64,000 nucleotides of DNA from Fischerella sp. PCC 9605 (GCF_000517105.1 NZ_KI912151.1:938125-1002124); one strand, 5' to 3'. Shown: positions 1-9,609, counted from the first letter of the stretch. The notes: generated from the letters alone by a model not told the origin. Program-made: numbers and translations.

Positions 1-3000
1 GATTTAGTTCTCATCCAAGGGCCACCAGGTACAGGCAAAACTACTGTGATTGCCGAGATTTGTTATCAAGTTGCCCTTCGGGGTGGACGCACTCTCATTG
101 CTTCTCAAGCGAACTTAGCAGTTGATAACGCCCTCAGTCGATTAGTTCACAACCCTGTGATTCGAGCTGTGCGAAAAGGACGACCCGAGAAAGTTGGGGA
201 GGAAGGACAGCCATTTTTGGAAGACCAAGTGATTGGCACATGGCTGCAAAATACAGCTATTGACTGTGAAACCAGTCTTGCCGAAAGGCTCAACAATGTA
301 AGAGTTTTACGTCAATTGCTGGCATCATCACAACGATTCAAAGCGTACTTGAAAGAAGAAGAAGAATTCAATCAGAAACAAAATGAATTAAAAAATGCCA
401 AGGCAAACTTAGAGGCAAACTGTAAAAATCAAGAAACAGCTTACAAGGAAGCCTTAGCTAACAAAACTGAGGTGGACTCCTTAATTGCAGGATTAGAGAA
501 TCTGCTCGATACTGCACCAAACGTAAACTGGGAAAACCCAGAATTTAAAAATTTATTGTCACGTCTTCAGATCTATACAGAAGGCAATATTTTAGTAAAA
601 AAATTTTTGGAAAATGTTCGTACAGCTATCAACTATACTCATGAACTTGGCTTGACTCGCCCTGCGCTTGGTGCATTTGGATTGGCTGTTTGGTTGCGTG
701 AAACTGTAGCAACGAAAATTTCTGAATTTAGAACAGCACTCAATTATGCTCAGGAAGCGGCGATCGTCATGCCAGAGGTTGCGACATTGGTGCAGATGTT
801 CAGACAGAATTCTAACTATTTGAATCAGCTACAAACAAATTATCAGCAATTCCTTAGCAAGCAACAAAATCTACAGCAAACAATCCAGATTTGGGAAAAT
901 CGCCAACGCGAAATTGATTATATTATCGAAGCAGTTAAAGAGTGGAAATATACAGCATATGATAATCTGTATCAAATCTTAAATAATTGTCAGCAAACTG
1001 GTCTAGAATTAACAGACGAGTTAGTGGATTTACCGCTAGGTTTGTTGATGTTTGCTAATACATTAAAATTACCGCTTGTGCCCAAAAACTATAAAATTGA
1101 ACTGCCAGATTGGGAGCCATTGGCGAAGGCAATGGCTTATGAAGTGGAAGGGAGATTTATTGACCGAAAAGGTAAACAGTATAATTTTAGTTATTTTTTA
1201 CAGCAAAATTTAAGTCAGATTCCAATAGTGCTATCAAAGAGCGATCGCACCCAATGGCAGCAAATCTATCAACAGTTTAATAATTATCAACTACTCACCC
1301 CAAATCAGCGAAAATTGCTGGTTGAGAATACCCAGTTTTTTTTGGGTAGAATGCAACAGATGTATGGTGCAGCATGGCAACCAAATAATATTGATGCTAC
1401 GCTCACCCGTATTACACAAGAATTACTAGATTCCATCCTCGCAAATGCACGTAAATGTGTTATCCAAGTCAAAACAGAAGCCGAACAACAGCTTAAGCAT
1501 TTGCAAAACCAATTAAATGAACTTCAGAAAAATGACATTACCCAACAGCAAATATCCACCGCGCAATCCCAAGTAGAAAAAGCAAGACAAGATGCTAATT
1601 TGAAACTTGAACAGGTTATCAATACTTTGCAAGAACTTAACCAACAGCAAAATGTACCTGCTAAATTACGAATTATAGCTGAACAATATCTCACCAAGCA
1701 ATCAAATATTTGGGAGAAGCACCAAGAATTCTCAACACAATTACATGCTTGTGCAAGCTGTATAGCTCAGTTGGAAAGCTTAATTTCATCATTAGAGCCT
1801 TTTGCTGTACTGAAGATTATTAAAAACTCTTTAAATGAACATCTCCCAAGACTAGAAGAAGAAACTAAAATTTCTATACAAACACTAGAAGAATCACAAA
1901 GAAAACTACGTGAATTAGAGCAACAATTACAGCCAATACCATCAGAAAAATTAGTAGCTGAAAGAAATTGGTGGGAGATACAATGGCAAGCAATACCCGA
2001 TAGTTTTAAGCCAGAAGTTTATTTTAGTGATTTGTTTAATCTGGAATTTTTACACAGCATTAAAACTAAGTTTAATTCTTGGCAAAAGCAACTCCAAAAA
2101 GAAGAAAATTATCTCAATCGATATCAGCATTTTATTCAAGATTGGATTGGAAAATTATGCAATCCATCCGAGCGCGATCGCAACGATTTAAGGCAAATTT
2201 ACCTAGATAATGCCAACGTCGTTGGTATCACTTGTGTTCAAGCTGCAAATTACAATTTTTCCCAAGAATTCAAATCCTTTGATGTCGTCATTATCGATGA
2301 AGTTAGTAAGTGTACTCCACCAGAGTTATTAATCCCGGCTTTGAAAGGCAAAAAGTTAGTCATGGTAGGCGATCATCGCCAATTACCACCTATGCTGGAT
2401 ACTAGCACTTTAGAAGAAGTTGCTCAATCAATGAGCAGTACAAAAGCAGAATTGCAATTCTTAGAAGAATCTTTATTCAAAAGTCAGTTTGAAGCTGCTG
2501 ATGAAAGCATCAAGCAGATGCTAACTACGCAATATCGAATGCATCCCTTTATTATGGGAGCAATCAATCAGTTTTATGAAGGTAAATTAGAATGTGGTAT
2601 TTTAGAGCCTGATACAAAACGCGCACATGGTCTAGCAGGTAAAATAATTCAACAAGAACAACATATTATCTGGGTAAAGATACCAGAAGAAAACGAGTTT
2701 CAAGAGCAACGTGAAGGAACTTCATTCTTTAATATCCGGGAAATTGATGTGATTGAATTACTGTGTCAGCAGTTCGAGAGTGTTTGGGCTTCTAGAGTTG
2801 CTAATGGTGAACCGAAAAAAGAAATTGCTGTGATTACATTTTATGGTGCTCAACTCAGAAAAATTGATGAGCGCCTGCAATCTGAACTTTTCCCTTCGTT
2901 GCAAATTCGTACTGGTACTGTTGACCGATTTCAAGGTATGGAAAGACCTGTTGTGATTGTTAGTATGGTTCGCAACAATAGTAAGGGAGATGTAGGATTT

Positions 3001-3180
3001 GCCAAAAAACCAGAACGGGTTAATGTTGCTTTTTCCCGCGCTCAAGAACTACTGATAATTGTGGGTTGTCACGATTTATTTACCTATCAACCAGGCAAAG
3101 TTGGAAGTATGTACTCACAGGTTTCAAACATTGTACGTCGTCATGGAGGTTTAGTTGATGTTTCTCGGGTCTTCTGCTAA
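1..3180 (+). CDS. Superfamily 1 (Upf1-like) helicase/ATPase with long coiled-coil insert, 5'-truncated
   Basis: The reading frame is open from base 1, so the gene begins outside the window; residues here are counted from base 1. Walker A (GPPGTGKTT, residues 7-15) starts the visible part. Walker B is VVIIDEVSK (Asp766-Glu767), followed by GDHRQLPP, QYRMHP (from residue 844), a GTVDRFQGMERP segment and ERVNVAFSRA near the C-terminus. This is the motif order of SF1B helicases of the Upf1/DNA2 type. About 750 residues separate Walker A from Walker B, where a few hundred is usual. The insert is rich in Gln, Glu and Lys and looks like antiparallel coiled coil. The next gene overlaps its 3' end. 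It probably unwinds or translocates on nucleic acid; substrate and pathway cannot be told from sequence. Confidence 0.85.
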   Translation, partial: DLVLIQGPPGTGKTTVIAEICYQVALRGGRTLIASQANLAVDNALSRLVHNPVIRAVRKGRPEKVGEEGQPFLEDQVIGTWLQNTAIDCETSLAERLNNVRVLRQLLASSQRFKAYLKEEEEFNQKQNELKNAKANLEANCKNQETAYKEALANKTEVDSLIAGLENLLDTAPNVNWENPEFKNLLSRLQIYTEGNILVKKFLENVRTAINYTHELGLTRPALGAFGLAVWLRETVATKISEFRTALNYAQEAAIVMPEVATLVQMFRQNSNYLNQLQTNYQQFLSKQQNLQQTIQIWENRQREIDYIIEAVKEWKYTAYDNLYQILNNCQQTGLELTDELVDLPLGLLMFANTLKLPLVPKNYKIELPDWEPLAKAMAYEVEGRFIDRKGKQYNFSYFLQQNLSQIPIVLSKSDRTQWQQIYQQFNNYQLLTPNQRKLLVENTQFFLGRMQQMYGAAWQPNNIDATLTRITQELLDSILANARKCVIQVKTEAEQQLKHLQNQLNELQKNDITQQQISTAQSQVEKARQDANLKLEQVINTLQELNQQQNVPAKLRIIAEQYLTKQSNIWEKHQEFSTQLHACASCIAQLESLISSLEPFAVLKIIKNSLNEHLPRLEEETKISIQTLEESQRKLRELEQQLQPIPSEKLVAERNWWEIQWQAIPDSFKPEVYFSDLFNLEFLHSIKTKFNSWQKQLQKEENYLNRYQHFIQDWIGKLCNPSERDRNDLRQIYLDNANVVGITCVQAANYNFSQEFKSFDVVIIDEVSKCTPPELLIPALKGKKLVMVGDHRQLPPMLDTSTLEEVAQSMSSTKAELQFLEESLFKSQFEAADESIKQMLTTQYRMHPFIMGAINQFYEGKLECGILEPDTKRAHGLAGKIIQQEQHIIWVKIPEENEFQEQREGTSFFNIREIDVIELLCQQFESVWASRVANGEPKKEIAVITFYGAQLRKIDERLQSELFPSLQIRTGTVDRFQGMERPVVIVSMVRNNSKGDVGFAKKPERVNVAFSRAQELLIIVGCHDLFTYQPGKVGSMYSQVSNIVRRHGGLVDVSRVFC

Positions 3181-4351
3181 ACCTATTGATGATAGTCTCA
3201 AGAATTTGGTAGACGAAATTGAAGCGCAAAGCCCTGGTTTAATGGTTTTAACAGCGCGTGAATTCCGCTATAGTTTGCGTCAAACTTCTGTAGAAGTAAC
3301 TATCAAGGAACCACGACCATTCAATGTACTCGAAGAGTTTATCATTCGTGCAGGTATAGAACTTGATCCTCCGCCAAAAGCTGATGAATTAGCATCTGTA
3401 CTTGGGCTTGATCCTGTATTCGTGCGAAGTGCGATCGCAACTCTTCAGACGTTACAAACTTTGGATGTGACATCGCTAATTACAGTTACTCCTGAAGGGC
3501 GTTTATTCTATGAGAAAGGGTCTGTACCGCAACCCCCAGAGTCTCTACAAATTTATGCTATTGCAGACCCTTTAGGTGAAAAGCTTAGTTTTCATTCTGA
3601 ACCCTTAAACGATGTACCAGTAAACCTGCCTGACTTGGCAGATTTTATAAATACTGATAATACAATTGCTGATATTTCTTCCTTATCGCTTGAGGAAATA
3701 CAACAAAGTATTCAGGCTTCAGGTTTAGGACTTCATGTACCAAAAGATGGAAAATTTGTCATTTCTTGTAGGGTCATAGCTCCAACTAAAATAATTTGGA
3801 AAAAAATATCACTTTTTGTGATATACAATGTACTTGAAGATAAATTAAGCCTGCAATTAAGAAGTAGAAAGCAAATTTTAGAGTCAGCATCAAACTTGCT
3901 AGAAGCGCTGCAATCAGAAGGCAAAATATCTTTGCAAGCATTGTGTGAATTGTCAAACGAAACTATCACCTTTGAGTGCGAGGTAACTCTACAGAAGGAA
4001 GAATGGCTAGGAATTCTACCAGTGTGGTTGAATGTGGTACTTCAGGGGCTGAAATCGAAAAATGTACCAGACGATTCAGTAAGTTTTAAAACCGCACTTT
4101 CGTTGCTGAGTCAGGTTTCAGATGAAGAAGCTTTTATAGAGTCATTGCGACAGGGATGGCGTCAAGTGATAGGCGCGATCGCCACTAACAATTTTCAGGC
4201 TGCTTTAAACTTACTCAGCGATGAAGTCTGGCAAGAGTTCCTGCGTCTGGCTATTAGCCAACCACCTCTGGACACGCCTGAGAAATTTATAGCTAAATAT
4301 ACTGCATCCCAAACCACCACAAGACGACCCCAAAAGCGAAGGCAAAAATAA
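3158..4351 (+). CDS. Conserved hypothetical protein with winged-helix-like segment, coupled to helicase
   Basis: I chose the ATG at 3158 because a GGAGG at 3145-3149 sits 8 bases upstream; a TTG at 3155 is the alternative. The gene overlaps the helicase stop by 23 bases, so the two are translationally coupled. The roughly 397-residue product has no signal peptide or membrane segment. Around residues 60-125 a helix-rich segment (PPPKADELASVLGLDP, then FVRSAIATLQTL, then ITVTPEGRLFY) resembles a winged helix-turn-helix with its beta wing. The C-terminal half is unassigned and ends in a basic tail (TTRRPQKRRQK). I do not recognise the family. The coupling suggests an accessory or DNA-targeting partner of the helicase, possibly in repair or defence; that is inference only. 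Confidence 0.75.
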   Translation: MFLGSSAKPIDDSLKNLVDEIEAQSPGLMVLTAREFRYSLRQTSVEVTIKEPRPFNVLEEFIIRAGIELDPPPKADELASVLGLDPVFVRSAIATLQTLQTLDVTSLITVTPEGRLFYEKGSVPQPPESLQIYAIADPLGEKLSFHSEPLNDVPVNLPDLADFINTDNTIADISSLSLEEIQQSIQASGLGLHVPKDGKFVISCRVIAPTKIIWKKISLFVIYNVLEDKLSLQLRSRKQILESASNLLEALQSEGKISLQALCELSNETITFECEVTLQKEEWLGILPVWLNVVLQGLKSKNVPDDSVSFKTALSLLSQVSDEEAFIESLRQGWRQVIGAIATNNFQAALNLLSDEVWQEFLRLAISQPPLDTPEKFIAKYTASQTTTRRPQKRRQK

Positions 4352-4360
4352 ACCCTTAAA

Positions 4361-4388
4361 AGTAGAGACGCGAAATTTCGCGTCTCTA
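4361..4388. terminator. Perfect 28-base palindrome, terminator-like repeat
   Basis: The left half GTAGAGACGCGAAA is followed directly by its exact reverse complement. It begins 10 bases after the preceding stop codon. There is no U-run, so it may equally be a copy of the GTAGAGACG palindromic repeat found in many cyanobacterial genomes. Confidence 0.6.
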
Positions 4389-4495
4389 CAGACTGAACCG
4401 TATTGCTTTATAAAGCGATCGCCTGGGAAAATTAGCTTTAACCGACACTGGCATTTATCGTCAATTTATCAACATTTTCAGCTTTGACCATTAGA

Positions 4496-4560
4496 ATCTA
4501 AATTCCAGACCCTTGACTCTGGGCTTTTGACTCTTGACTCTTGACCCTGGACTCCGCCCA
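4496..4560. repeat. Degenerate heptamer-type repeat (TTGACTC units)
   Basis: The stretch consists of loosely tandem units such as CTTGACTCT, TTTGACTCT, CTTGACTCT and CTTGACCCT. It belongs to the short tandem repeat class seen in many gaps of this window and contains no gene. Confidence 0.6.
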
Positions 4561-4631
4561 GGGATAAATGCAGAAAATCGTCTCCTTCGATACAATTTAA
4601 AAATAAGGAGAGCCGAGGAGAAAAAATTAAG

Positions 4632-5768
4632 GTGCTACTGAAAGGCTTTGAGATAGAGATGTACACTGGTACACCTAGTGGTGAAATCGTCGGTCTCTCC
4701 GACAAGATTACCGCATCTATTGATGGATACGTGCGGGAACCAGACAGCAGAAATGTAGAATATATTACTTCGCCAAGCCATAATTACGACCAGTTATTGT
4801 GTGCCATACTGCGTCCCCGGCTAAAACTGCGAGAATATCTTCAGCAATTGGGCAATTATACCCTGATTCCAGGTAGTACCCTGTCTTTGGGTGGTAGCGA
4901 TCGCTTTTTTCGCTCCGATCCTACAAACCCTTATCATGACTATATAGAACAAACCTACGGCACTAAAGTAGTCACTGCTAGCGTTCATATCAATATTGGG
5001 ATCAGCGACCCCGAATTGTTAATGCGGGCATGTCGATTGATACGACTGGAAGCACCGTTGTTTCTTGCTCTCAGCGCCTCTTCTCCCTTCCTGGATGGCA
5101 AAGCCACCGGCTATCATTCCACCCGTTGGCGTGTATTCCCGCATACACCTGCCCACGTGCCATTGTTTACAAGTCACGCCCACCATATCCAATGGGTGGA
5201 AGAACAACTGGCAGCAGGAACCATGCAAAATGTTCGTCATTTGTGGGCATCGGTACGACCAAATGGCGATCGCCGTCCCTACGATTTAAATCGCTTGGAA
5301 TTGCGAATTTGCGATTTAGTCACAGATCCCATTGCCTTGCTAGCGATTGCTGCTTTGCTAGAGGCACGTATTTTGCAACTAATAGAAAATCCCGACCTCG
5401 ATCCCTTAACCCAAAGTACTTTCTCTGCTGAAGAACTGATCTCCTTGACTGCTGCCAATGAAATTGCAGCGGCTACTTCTAGTCTTGATGCCCAACTGTT
5501 GCATTGGCAAGATGGTAGAACCATTACCGCCAGAGATTGGATCGCGGAACTCTATCAAGAAGTTTGGGCGCTGGCCAAGCAACAAGGCTTTGGCTGTTTC
5601 CTTTCGCCTTTACAAAAAATTCTGCGTGAAGGCAACGAAGCCCAACAATGGTTACAACTACACGCTGTTGGTTTCAGTACTCGCAGCACTATTATCCAGG
5701 CGATTCGTGCCACACGGGAGCGTGAAATCGAACTAGAAGATAAGTTGTGTTCTCCCCTAGTGGCTTAA
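4632..5768 (+). CDS. gshA: Glutamate-cysteine ligase, cyanobacterial type
   Basis: It makes gamma-glutamylcysteine from glutamate, cysteine and ATP, the first step of glutathione synthesis in the cytosol. The 378-residue product matches the cyanobacterial GCS2-type ligase over its full length, as I recall it: N-terminus LLKGFEIEMYTGTPSGEIVGLSDKI, the TLSLGGSDRFFRSDP segment, VTASVHINIGI and RPYDLNRLELRICD. The start is a GTG at 4632 with a GAGGAG 11 bases upstream; the N-terminus then aligns with the family. It stands alone, between a repeat-filled gap and trmL. A separate gshB would complete the pathway but is not in the window. Confidence 0.9.
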   Translation: MLLKGFEIEMYTGTPSGEIVGLSDKITASIDGYVREPDSRNVEYITSPSHNYDQLLCAILRPRLKLREYLQQLGNYTLIPGSTLSLGGSDRFFRSDPTNPYHDYIEQTYGTKVVTASVHINIGISDPELLMRACRLIRLEAPLFLALSASSPFLDGKATGYHSTRWRVFPHTPAHVPLFTSHAHHIQWVEEQLAAGTMQNVRHLWASVRPNGDRRPYDLNRLELRICDLVTDPIALLAIAALLEARILQLIENPDLDPLTQSTFSAEELISLTAANEIAAATSSLDAQLLHWQDGRTITARDWIAELYQEVWALAKQQGFGCFLSPLQKILREGNEAQQWLQLHAVGFSTRSTIIQAIRATREREIELEDKLCSPLVA

Positions 5769-6037
5769 CACCTCACCCCCAATCTTTGGAAAACTGTTAA
5801 ATTGTGCGAGGAAGGTTGTCGTCTACCTTTAGAAATAAAAATTAATATTTTCTGAAATCACTCATTCAGTCTCTCAGATAAACTTCTGAGAGAATTTATC
5901 CATTGTTTTAAATTTCTAATCAATCTTGATAGCGTGATGTATGTATATTAACAAAAGCTATCAAAACCCTCTATCAGTAGATAGATTTAAGAAAACTTAT
6001 ATATTGTTTCTGAAGATAGTACGTAAGCCGCTCAAAA

Positions 6038-6499
6038 ATGCCTCAGGTAGTTTTAGTAAACCCACTCATACCCCCCAATACAGGTAATATTGCTCGTACT
6101 TGTGCTGCAACGGATACAGAATTACATTTGATTGCACCTTTGGGGTTTGAAATTAGCGATCGCTATCTCAAAAGAGCTGGCTTAGATTACTGGCCTTATG
6201 TAAAACTGCACTACCACGAATCTTTAGAAGCATTTAAAGCCTTACATCAGCAGCGTGGAGGCAGGTGGTTGGGTTTTAGTGTTGCTGGCAGTCATAACTA
6301 TGCTAGCTTTCAATTTCAAGCTGATGATTGGCTGTTGTTTGGCAGTGAAACTACTGGTTTGCCACCTGCGGTTCTCGCAGCTTGTGATGCTACTCTTTAC
6401 ATTCCGATGAATCAACCCAAGGTTCGCAGCTTGAATCTTTCAGTGAGTGTGGCAGTCGGCTTGTTTGAGGCACGCCGCCAGTTGGGTTATCTGCATTAG
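6038..6499 (+). CDS. trmL: tRNA (cytidine(34)-2'-O)-methyltransferase, SPOUT family
   Basis: It 2'-O-methylates the wobble base of tRNA-Leu isoacceptors using S-adenosylmethionine. The 153-residue protein has the compact TrmL/YibK size. It shows the N-terminal LVNPLIPPNTGNIARTCAAT motif, the LFGSETTGLP loop and the C-terminal trefoil-knot sequence IPMNQPKVRSLNLSVSVAVGLFEARRQLG. It is monocistronic, separated from gshA by 269 bases without a gene. The stop codon overlaps the left arm of a small hairpin. Confidence 0.92.
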   Translation: MPQVVLVNPLIPPNTGNIARTCAATDTELHLIAPLGFEISDRYLKRAGLDYWPYVKLHYHESLEAFKALHQQRGGRWLGFSVAGSHNYASFQFQADDWLLFGSETTGLPPAVLAACDATLYIPMNQPKVRSLNLSVSVAVGLFEARRQLGYLH

Positions 6500-6515
6500 A
6501 CTTCTTGCAGAAGTC
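6499..6515 (+). terminator. Short hairpin at the trmL stop codon
   Basis: GACTTCT (6499-6505) and AGAAGTC (6509-6515) form a perfect 7-bp stem with a 3-base loop. A purine-rich tract follows rather than a U-run, so termination is only probable. Confidence 0.4.
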
Positions 6516-7264
6516 TGGGGAAAGGGTAAAGGGCAAGGGAAAAAGGGAATGAAAACCCTTTCCCTTTAACCTTTCCCCCTTACCCTCCATTGCTTATTCC
6601 CTTCTTCATGAAAAGTTAAAAAATATACTTGTTTTTTAAATTTTTGACAAAAAGTAGTCAATAATACTTACTAAATAGGGTAAAATCTTATAAGAAATTT
6701 ATATATACCAAACCAAGGTATGGCCCAATCCAACGATAGATTTTCGTGAATCAAAAATTTTTCGCTACGGGGAACAAAAAACGTGAAAGTCTGTCATAAC
6801 AACCATTTAAGCTACTTTTTCAGCTGTTAAATAATTTTTAGGAGCGCAAAAGTGTCCAGGAGTTTACACGGTTGTTTTTTGGGGAATAATCAACTTAACG
6901 TGAAGTCTCGTGTTGGGAAGACGGATTGAGTAGATAACTCTTGAAGATATCTAGAAAAGAGATATCACTCTTCTAGAAGCTCCAGCAGATGGTGAAATGT
7001 GAAATGTTTGTCAAACTTGGACAAATGTAAAAACTAAGACAGCGTAGGTTATGAAAAGTGGATAGACGAGTCAACATAAAAATTAATTTTTTACTAAATT
7101 TAAAAATTGTGAACTTGTCTAAATCACAGAAGCAGGTTAATCTTGCCTAAGCATCTCTGGTGAGTGTGATCTTGATCTATTGTTTGATGTGATCTAAATC
7201 ATTGACTAGTATCCGACCTAAACTTTGAGGTCAATTAAGCGCTAGTGATCATAGGAGGTCGTCT
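6500..7264 (+). other. 765-base leader/intergenic region upstream of the M23 peptidase gene
   Basis: There is no credible protein gene here. From 6516 to about 6590 lies a purine tract of AAAGGG-type units followed by its rough complement, a common intergenic repeat. From 6738 to 6950 lies a c-di-AMP riboswitch. A bulged stem CTAGAA(AA)GAG/CTCTTCTAG at 6951-6976 follows directly and could be part of the expression platform. The remaining 290 bases are AT-rich leader ending in TAGGAGGT at 7252-7259. Confidence 0.6.
6738..6950 (+). promoter_or_regulatory. c-di-AMP riboswitch (ydaO/yuaA type)
   Basis: The order of conserved blocks follows the ydaO aptamer. P1 can form between ATTTTC (6740-6745) and GAAGAT (6943-6948). 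GAATC lies at 6748-6752 and TACGGGGAAC at 6766-6775. A helix CAAAAAA (6775-6781)/TTTTTTG (about 6875-6881) encloses a long insertion, then comes GGGGAATAATC. A hairpin CAAC..ACG/CGTGTTG carries a TGAAG loop, followed by GGGA and GATAACTC. The known Thermoanaerobacter ydaO RNA has the same arrangement (GGAGGAACC, GGGGUUAAUC, UGAAG-loop hairpin, GGGA, GCUAACUC). In cyanobacteria this class often precedes wall-hydrolase genes, as here. The assignment was made by eye, without a covariance search. Confidence 0.72.
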
Positions 7265-9532
7265 TTGAAACGAGCATTAAAAAAGAGAGAGAAGGCTGTG
7301 CTAGAAAACACCCAAAGTGAGGATGTACCCGTGGAACAGCAGAACGCAGTTAATCCACGGATTCACCGCCGGGTACCAACAAAAGCTGCCATGATTGGCT
7401 TGGCAATCTCAATGGGAGCGACCAGCCTTTTGGTGACTCGACAAAGCGATCAAGCTCTTGCAGCGGAACCTGTAGGCAACCAAAACACAGCCTCAACAAT
7501 TCCTGCTGGCGATGCGGAAATGAAACTTGCTCCTAAAAAAATTAATTCGGAGTCCGAGACAGCCGCGTCATCGGTGAACCGATCTGAAAATGCTATTTTG
7601 TTGGAGCCAACGGCAGTTTCACAGGTGCCAGGGCTTAGCGCAAAATGGCAGGCTGTAGCAAATAGAATGTCTTTGCCAGCTAATGCACCAGTTGTAGTAC
7701 CAACCAAGCCGCAGGCAGTAAACAAACTCAGCATTTCTTCAGCAAATGCGAATACGCAAACAGCTAGAGAGCAGCTGGAGACTGTACAAAAACTCTCTAC
7801 TACTAATGAAATTGCTAGCACTCAGGCTATATCTGTTGCTGCTCAGCCGCAAGAAGATGCAGGTATTAGCAGTGAAGTTAATGCTCAACTGAAGGCGCAG
7901 CAAGAATTTGCGCTCTACAACTTACAGCGAAAATCGAACCGCCTCAGAGCAAGTCTGGCGGAATTAAAATCTGAAGAGACCGAAGAATTATCAAAAACTA
8001 CCACACACGAGACTCAACCGATAGCTGTGGTTGCAACAACGCCACAGAATACACAGCAGTCGGAAATTAGCAGCGATGGTAGTAAAGCTAGCCTCGTGTC
8101 AAGGTTAAAGCAAAGAAATATAGTAAATATACCAGTAACAACGCCAGCTGTAACGCCGACACCAGCAACGCCAGTTGTGATGCCGACACCAGCAACGCCA
8201 GCTGTAACATCAACGACCGCTAACTATGAGGTTAAGCCTGGAGATACGTTAGCAGCGATCGCGAAGGCCAATGATACTTCAGTTGCTGAACTAGTCAAGG
8301 CCAATCATCTTACCAATCCCAATCAACTGCAAATAAATCAAACACTGATTATTCCCGCAGCAGAAGGCAGTAGCAGTGCAACTAAAGCACCGATGGCGGT
8401 TAACTCTACAGCTTTTGAATTGAGCGGTGTCACTAAGGTAGCCAATACTAGCACCAATTCAATCATTGCCGATAACAGCATTCCTGAGATTGGGGCATTG
8501 CCTGCAAACAATCAAACTCAGGTTAATACAGAGTCAACTTCCACTGACTCAGCAGCTACTGCTAATCCCCAACCAATCCTCAATGCTGACAGCACCTACG
8601 GGATGGGTGGTGATACTCCAATTCCAACAGCTATTACAGAAATACAGTTAGCTAAAAAACAGGATGCTGCCAAAGTAAAAAGCAGTAAAAACAGCAGCAA
8701 TCCACGTCTGCGTAGCTTACAAGCGGAAATCGAGAAATTACGGGCAAAATACCGCGCTCAGCAGTCTGGTAACACAGTTGTGGCAGAGGATACCAATAAC
8801 AGTGCTGCCGTGCCAATTCCAGTTTCTGAACCGAGTAATGGAGCAATTCCAATCTCAGTTACTAAAGCTAATGCAGCAGCTGTGCCGATTCCCGTTCCGC
8901 AGCCAAAGGGATTTGATGACAGCGCTCAGCCAATTAAGCCTAGCTTCCGCGCTACTAAACCGAATAACGAACCAGTTAATCCAGAATTCCTTCCCAATCG
9001 CAACACTAAGTTTTCAACACCTTCTACAAATACAGATGCCTTTCAATCTCTTGGTATAAGACGAGGAACCAAGGTTTCTCCGGAATTACCACCTTTGGCA
9101 GCAGTTGATACATATCTGCCCAGACCGATTGAGGAAATTACACCTACAGCCAAAGGTTATATTTGGCCAGCTAAAGGTGTCCTCACTTCTGGCTATGGCA
9201 GGCGCTGGGGACGCATGCACAAAGGGATTGATATTGCCAACGGCATTGGTACACCTATTAATGCCTCATCTGCTGGCGTGGTTGAAAAAGCAGGTTGGAA
9301 CAGAGGTGGCTATGGCAACGTTGTAGACATCCGCCATCCTGATGGCAGCCTGACTCGCTATGCTCATAACAGCAAGATTTTGGTGCGGGTAGGTCAACAA
9401 GTAGAGCAAGGTGAGATCATTGCTGAAATGGGTAACACTGGCTTCAGCACTGGCCCCCATAGCCACTTTGAAATTCATCCATCTGGCAAAGGCGCAGTCA
9501 ACCCCATGGCCTTCTTGCCACCACGCGTGTAG
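7265..9532 (+). CDS. LysM and M23 metallopeptidase domain protein (cell-wall hydrolase)
   Basis: It probably cleaves peptidoglycan cross-links in the periplasm. The start is a TTG at 7265 with a strong TAGGAGGT six bases upstream. Of 755 residues, about 40-65 form a single membrane anchor or signal (AAMIGLAISMGATSLLV, then QALAAEP). A long Ala/Thr/Pro/Gln-rich low-complexity region follows, with short TPATP-type repeats near residue 300. A LysM domain lies around residues 320-363 (YEVKPGDTLAAIAKAND). The C-terminal M23 domain (about 632-755) has the Zn ligands His652, Asp656 and His734 within HKGID and HSH, plus His701. A ydaO riboswitch in the leader suggests control by c-di-AMP. A strong terminator follows. 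Confidence 0.9.
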   Translation: MKRALKKREKAVLENTQSEDVPVEQQNAVNPRIHRRVPTKAAMIGLAISMGATSLLVTRQSDQALAAEPVGNQNTASTIPAGDAEMKLAPKKINSESETAASSVNRSENAILLEPTAVSQVPGLSAKWQAVANRMSLPANAPVVVPTKPQAVNKLSISSANANTQTAREQLETVQKLSTTNEIASTQAISVAAQPQEDAGISSEVNAQLKAQQEFALYNLQRKSNRLRASLAELKSEETEELSKTTTHETQPIAVVATTPQNTQQSEISSDGSKASLVSRLKQRNIVNIPVTTPAVTPTPATPVVMPTPATPAVTSTTANYEVKPGDTLAAIAKANDTSVAELVKANHLTNPNQLQINQTLIIPAAEGSSSATKAPMAVNSTAFELSGVTKVANTSTNSIIADNSIPEIGALPANNQTQVNTESTSTDSAATANPQPILNADSTYGMGGDTPIPTAITEIQLAKKQDAAKVKSSKNSSNPRLRSLQAEIEKLRAKYRAQQSGNTVVAEDTNNSAAVPIPVSEPSNGAIPISVTKANAAAVPIPVPQPKGFDDSAQPIKPSFRATKPNNEPVNPEFLPNRNTKFSTPSTNTDAFQSLGIRRGTKVSPELPPLAAVDTYLPRPIEEITPTAKGYIWPAKGVLTSGYGRRWGRMHKGIDIANGIGTPINASSAGVVEKAGWNRGGYGNVVDIRHPDGSLTRYAHNSKILVRVGQQVEQGEIIAEMGNTGFSTGPHSHFEIHPSGKGAVNPMAFLPPRV

Positions 9533-9577
9533 TTTTTGGCTTTGGCTATCTGCTACTAAATTATTCTCTTGTTTGAG

Positions 9578-9609
9578 GAGGGAGGCAAGCTCCCTCTTTT
9601 GCTTTTTGG
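9578..9609 (+). terminator. Rho-independent terminator after the M23 gene
   Basis: GAGGGAG (9578-9584) pairs with CTCCCTC (9590-9596) around a 5-base loop and is followed by TTTTGCTTTTT. Confidence 0.8.

Noticed and set aside
6738-6950. Leader structure considered as a cobalamin or other riboswitch
   Set aside because: No B12-box was seen, whereas the ordered ydaO blocks and the wall-hydrolase gene fit c-di-AMP.
7450-7821. 123-codon antisense frame in the M23 gene
   Set aside because: It is a compositional shadow of the Ala/Thr-rich region and has no start signal.
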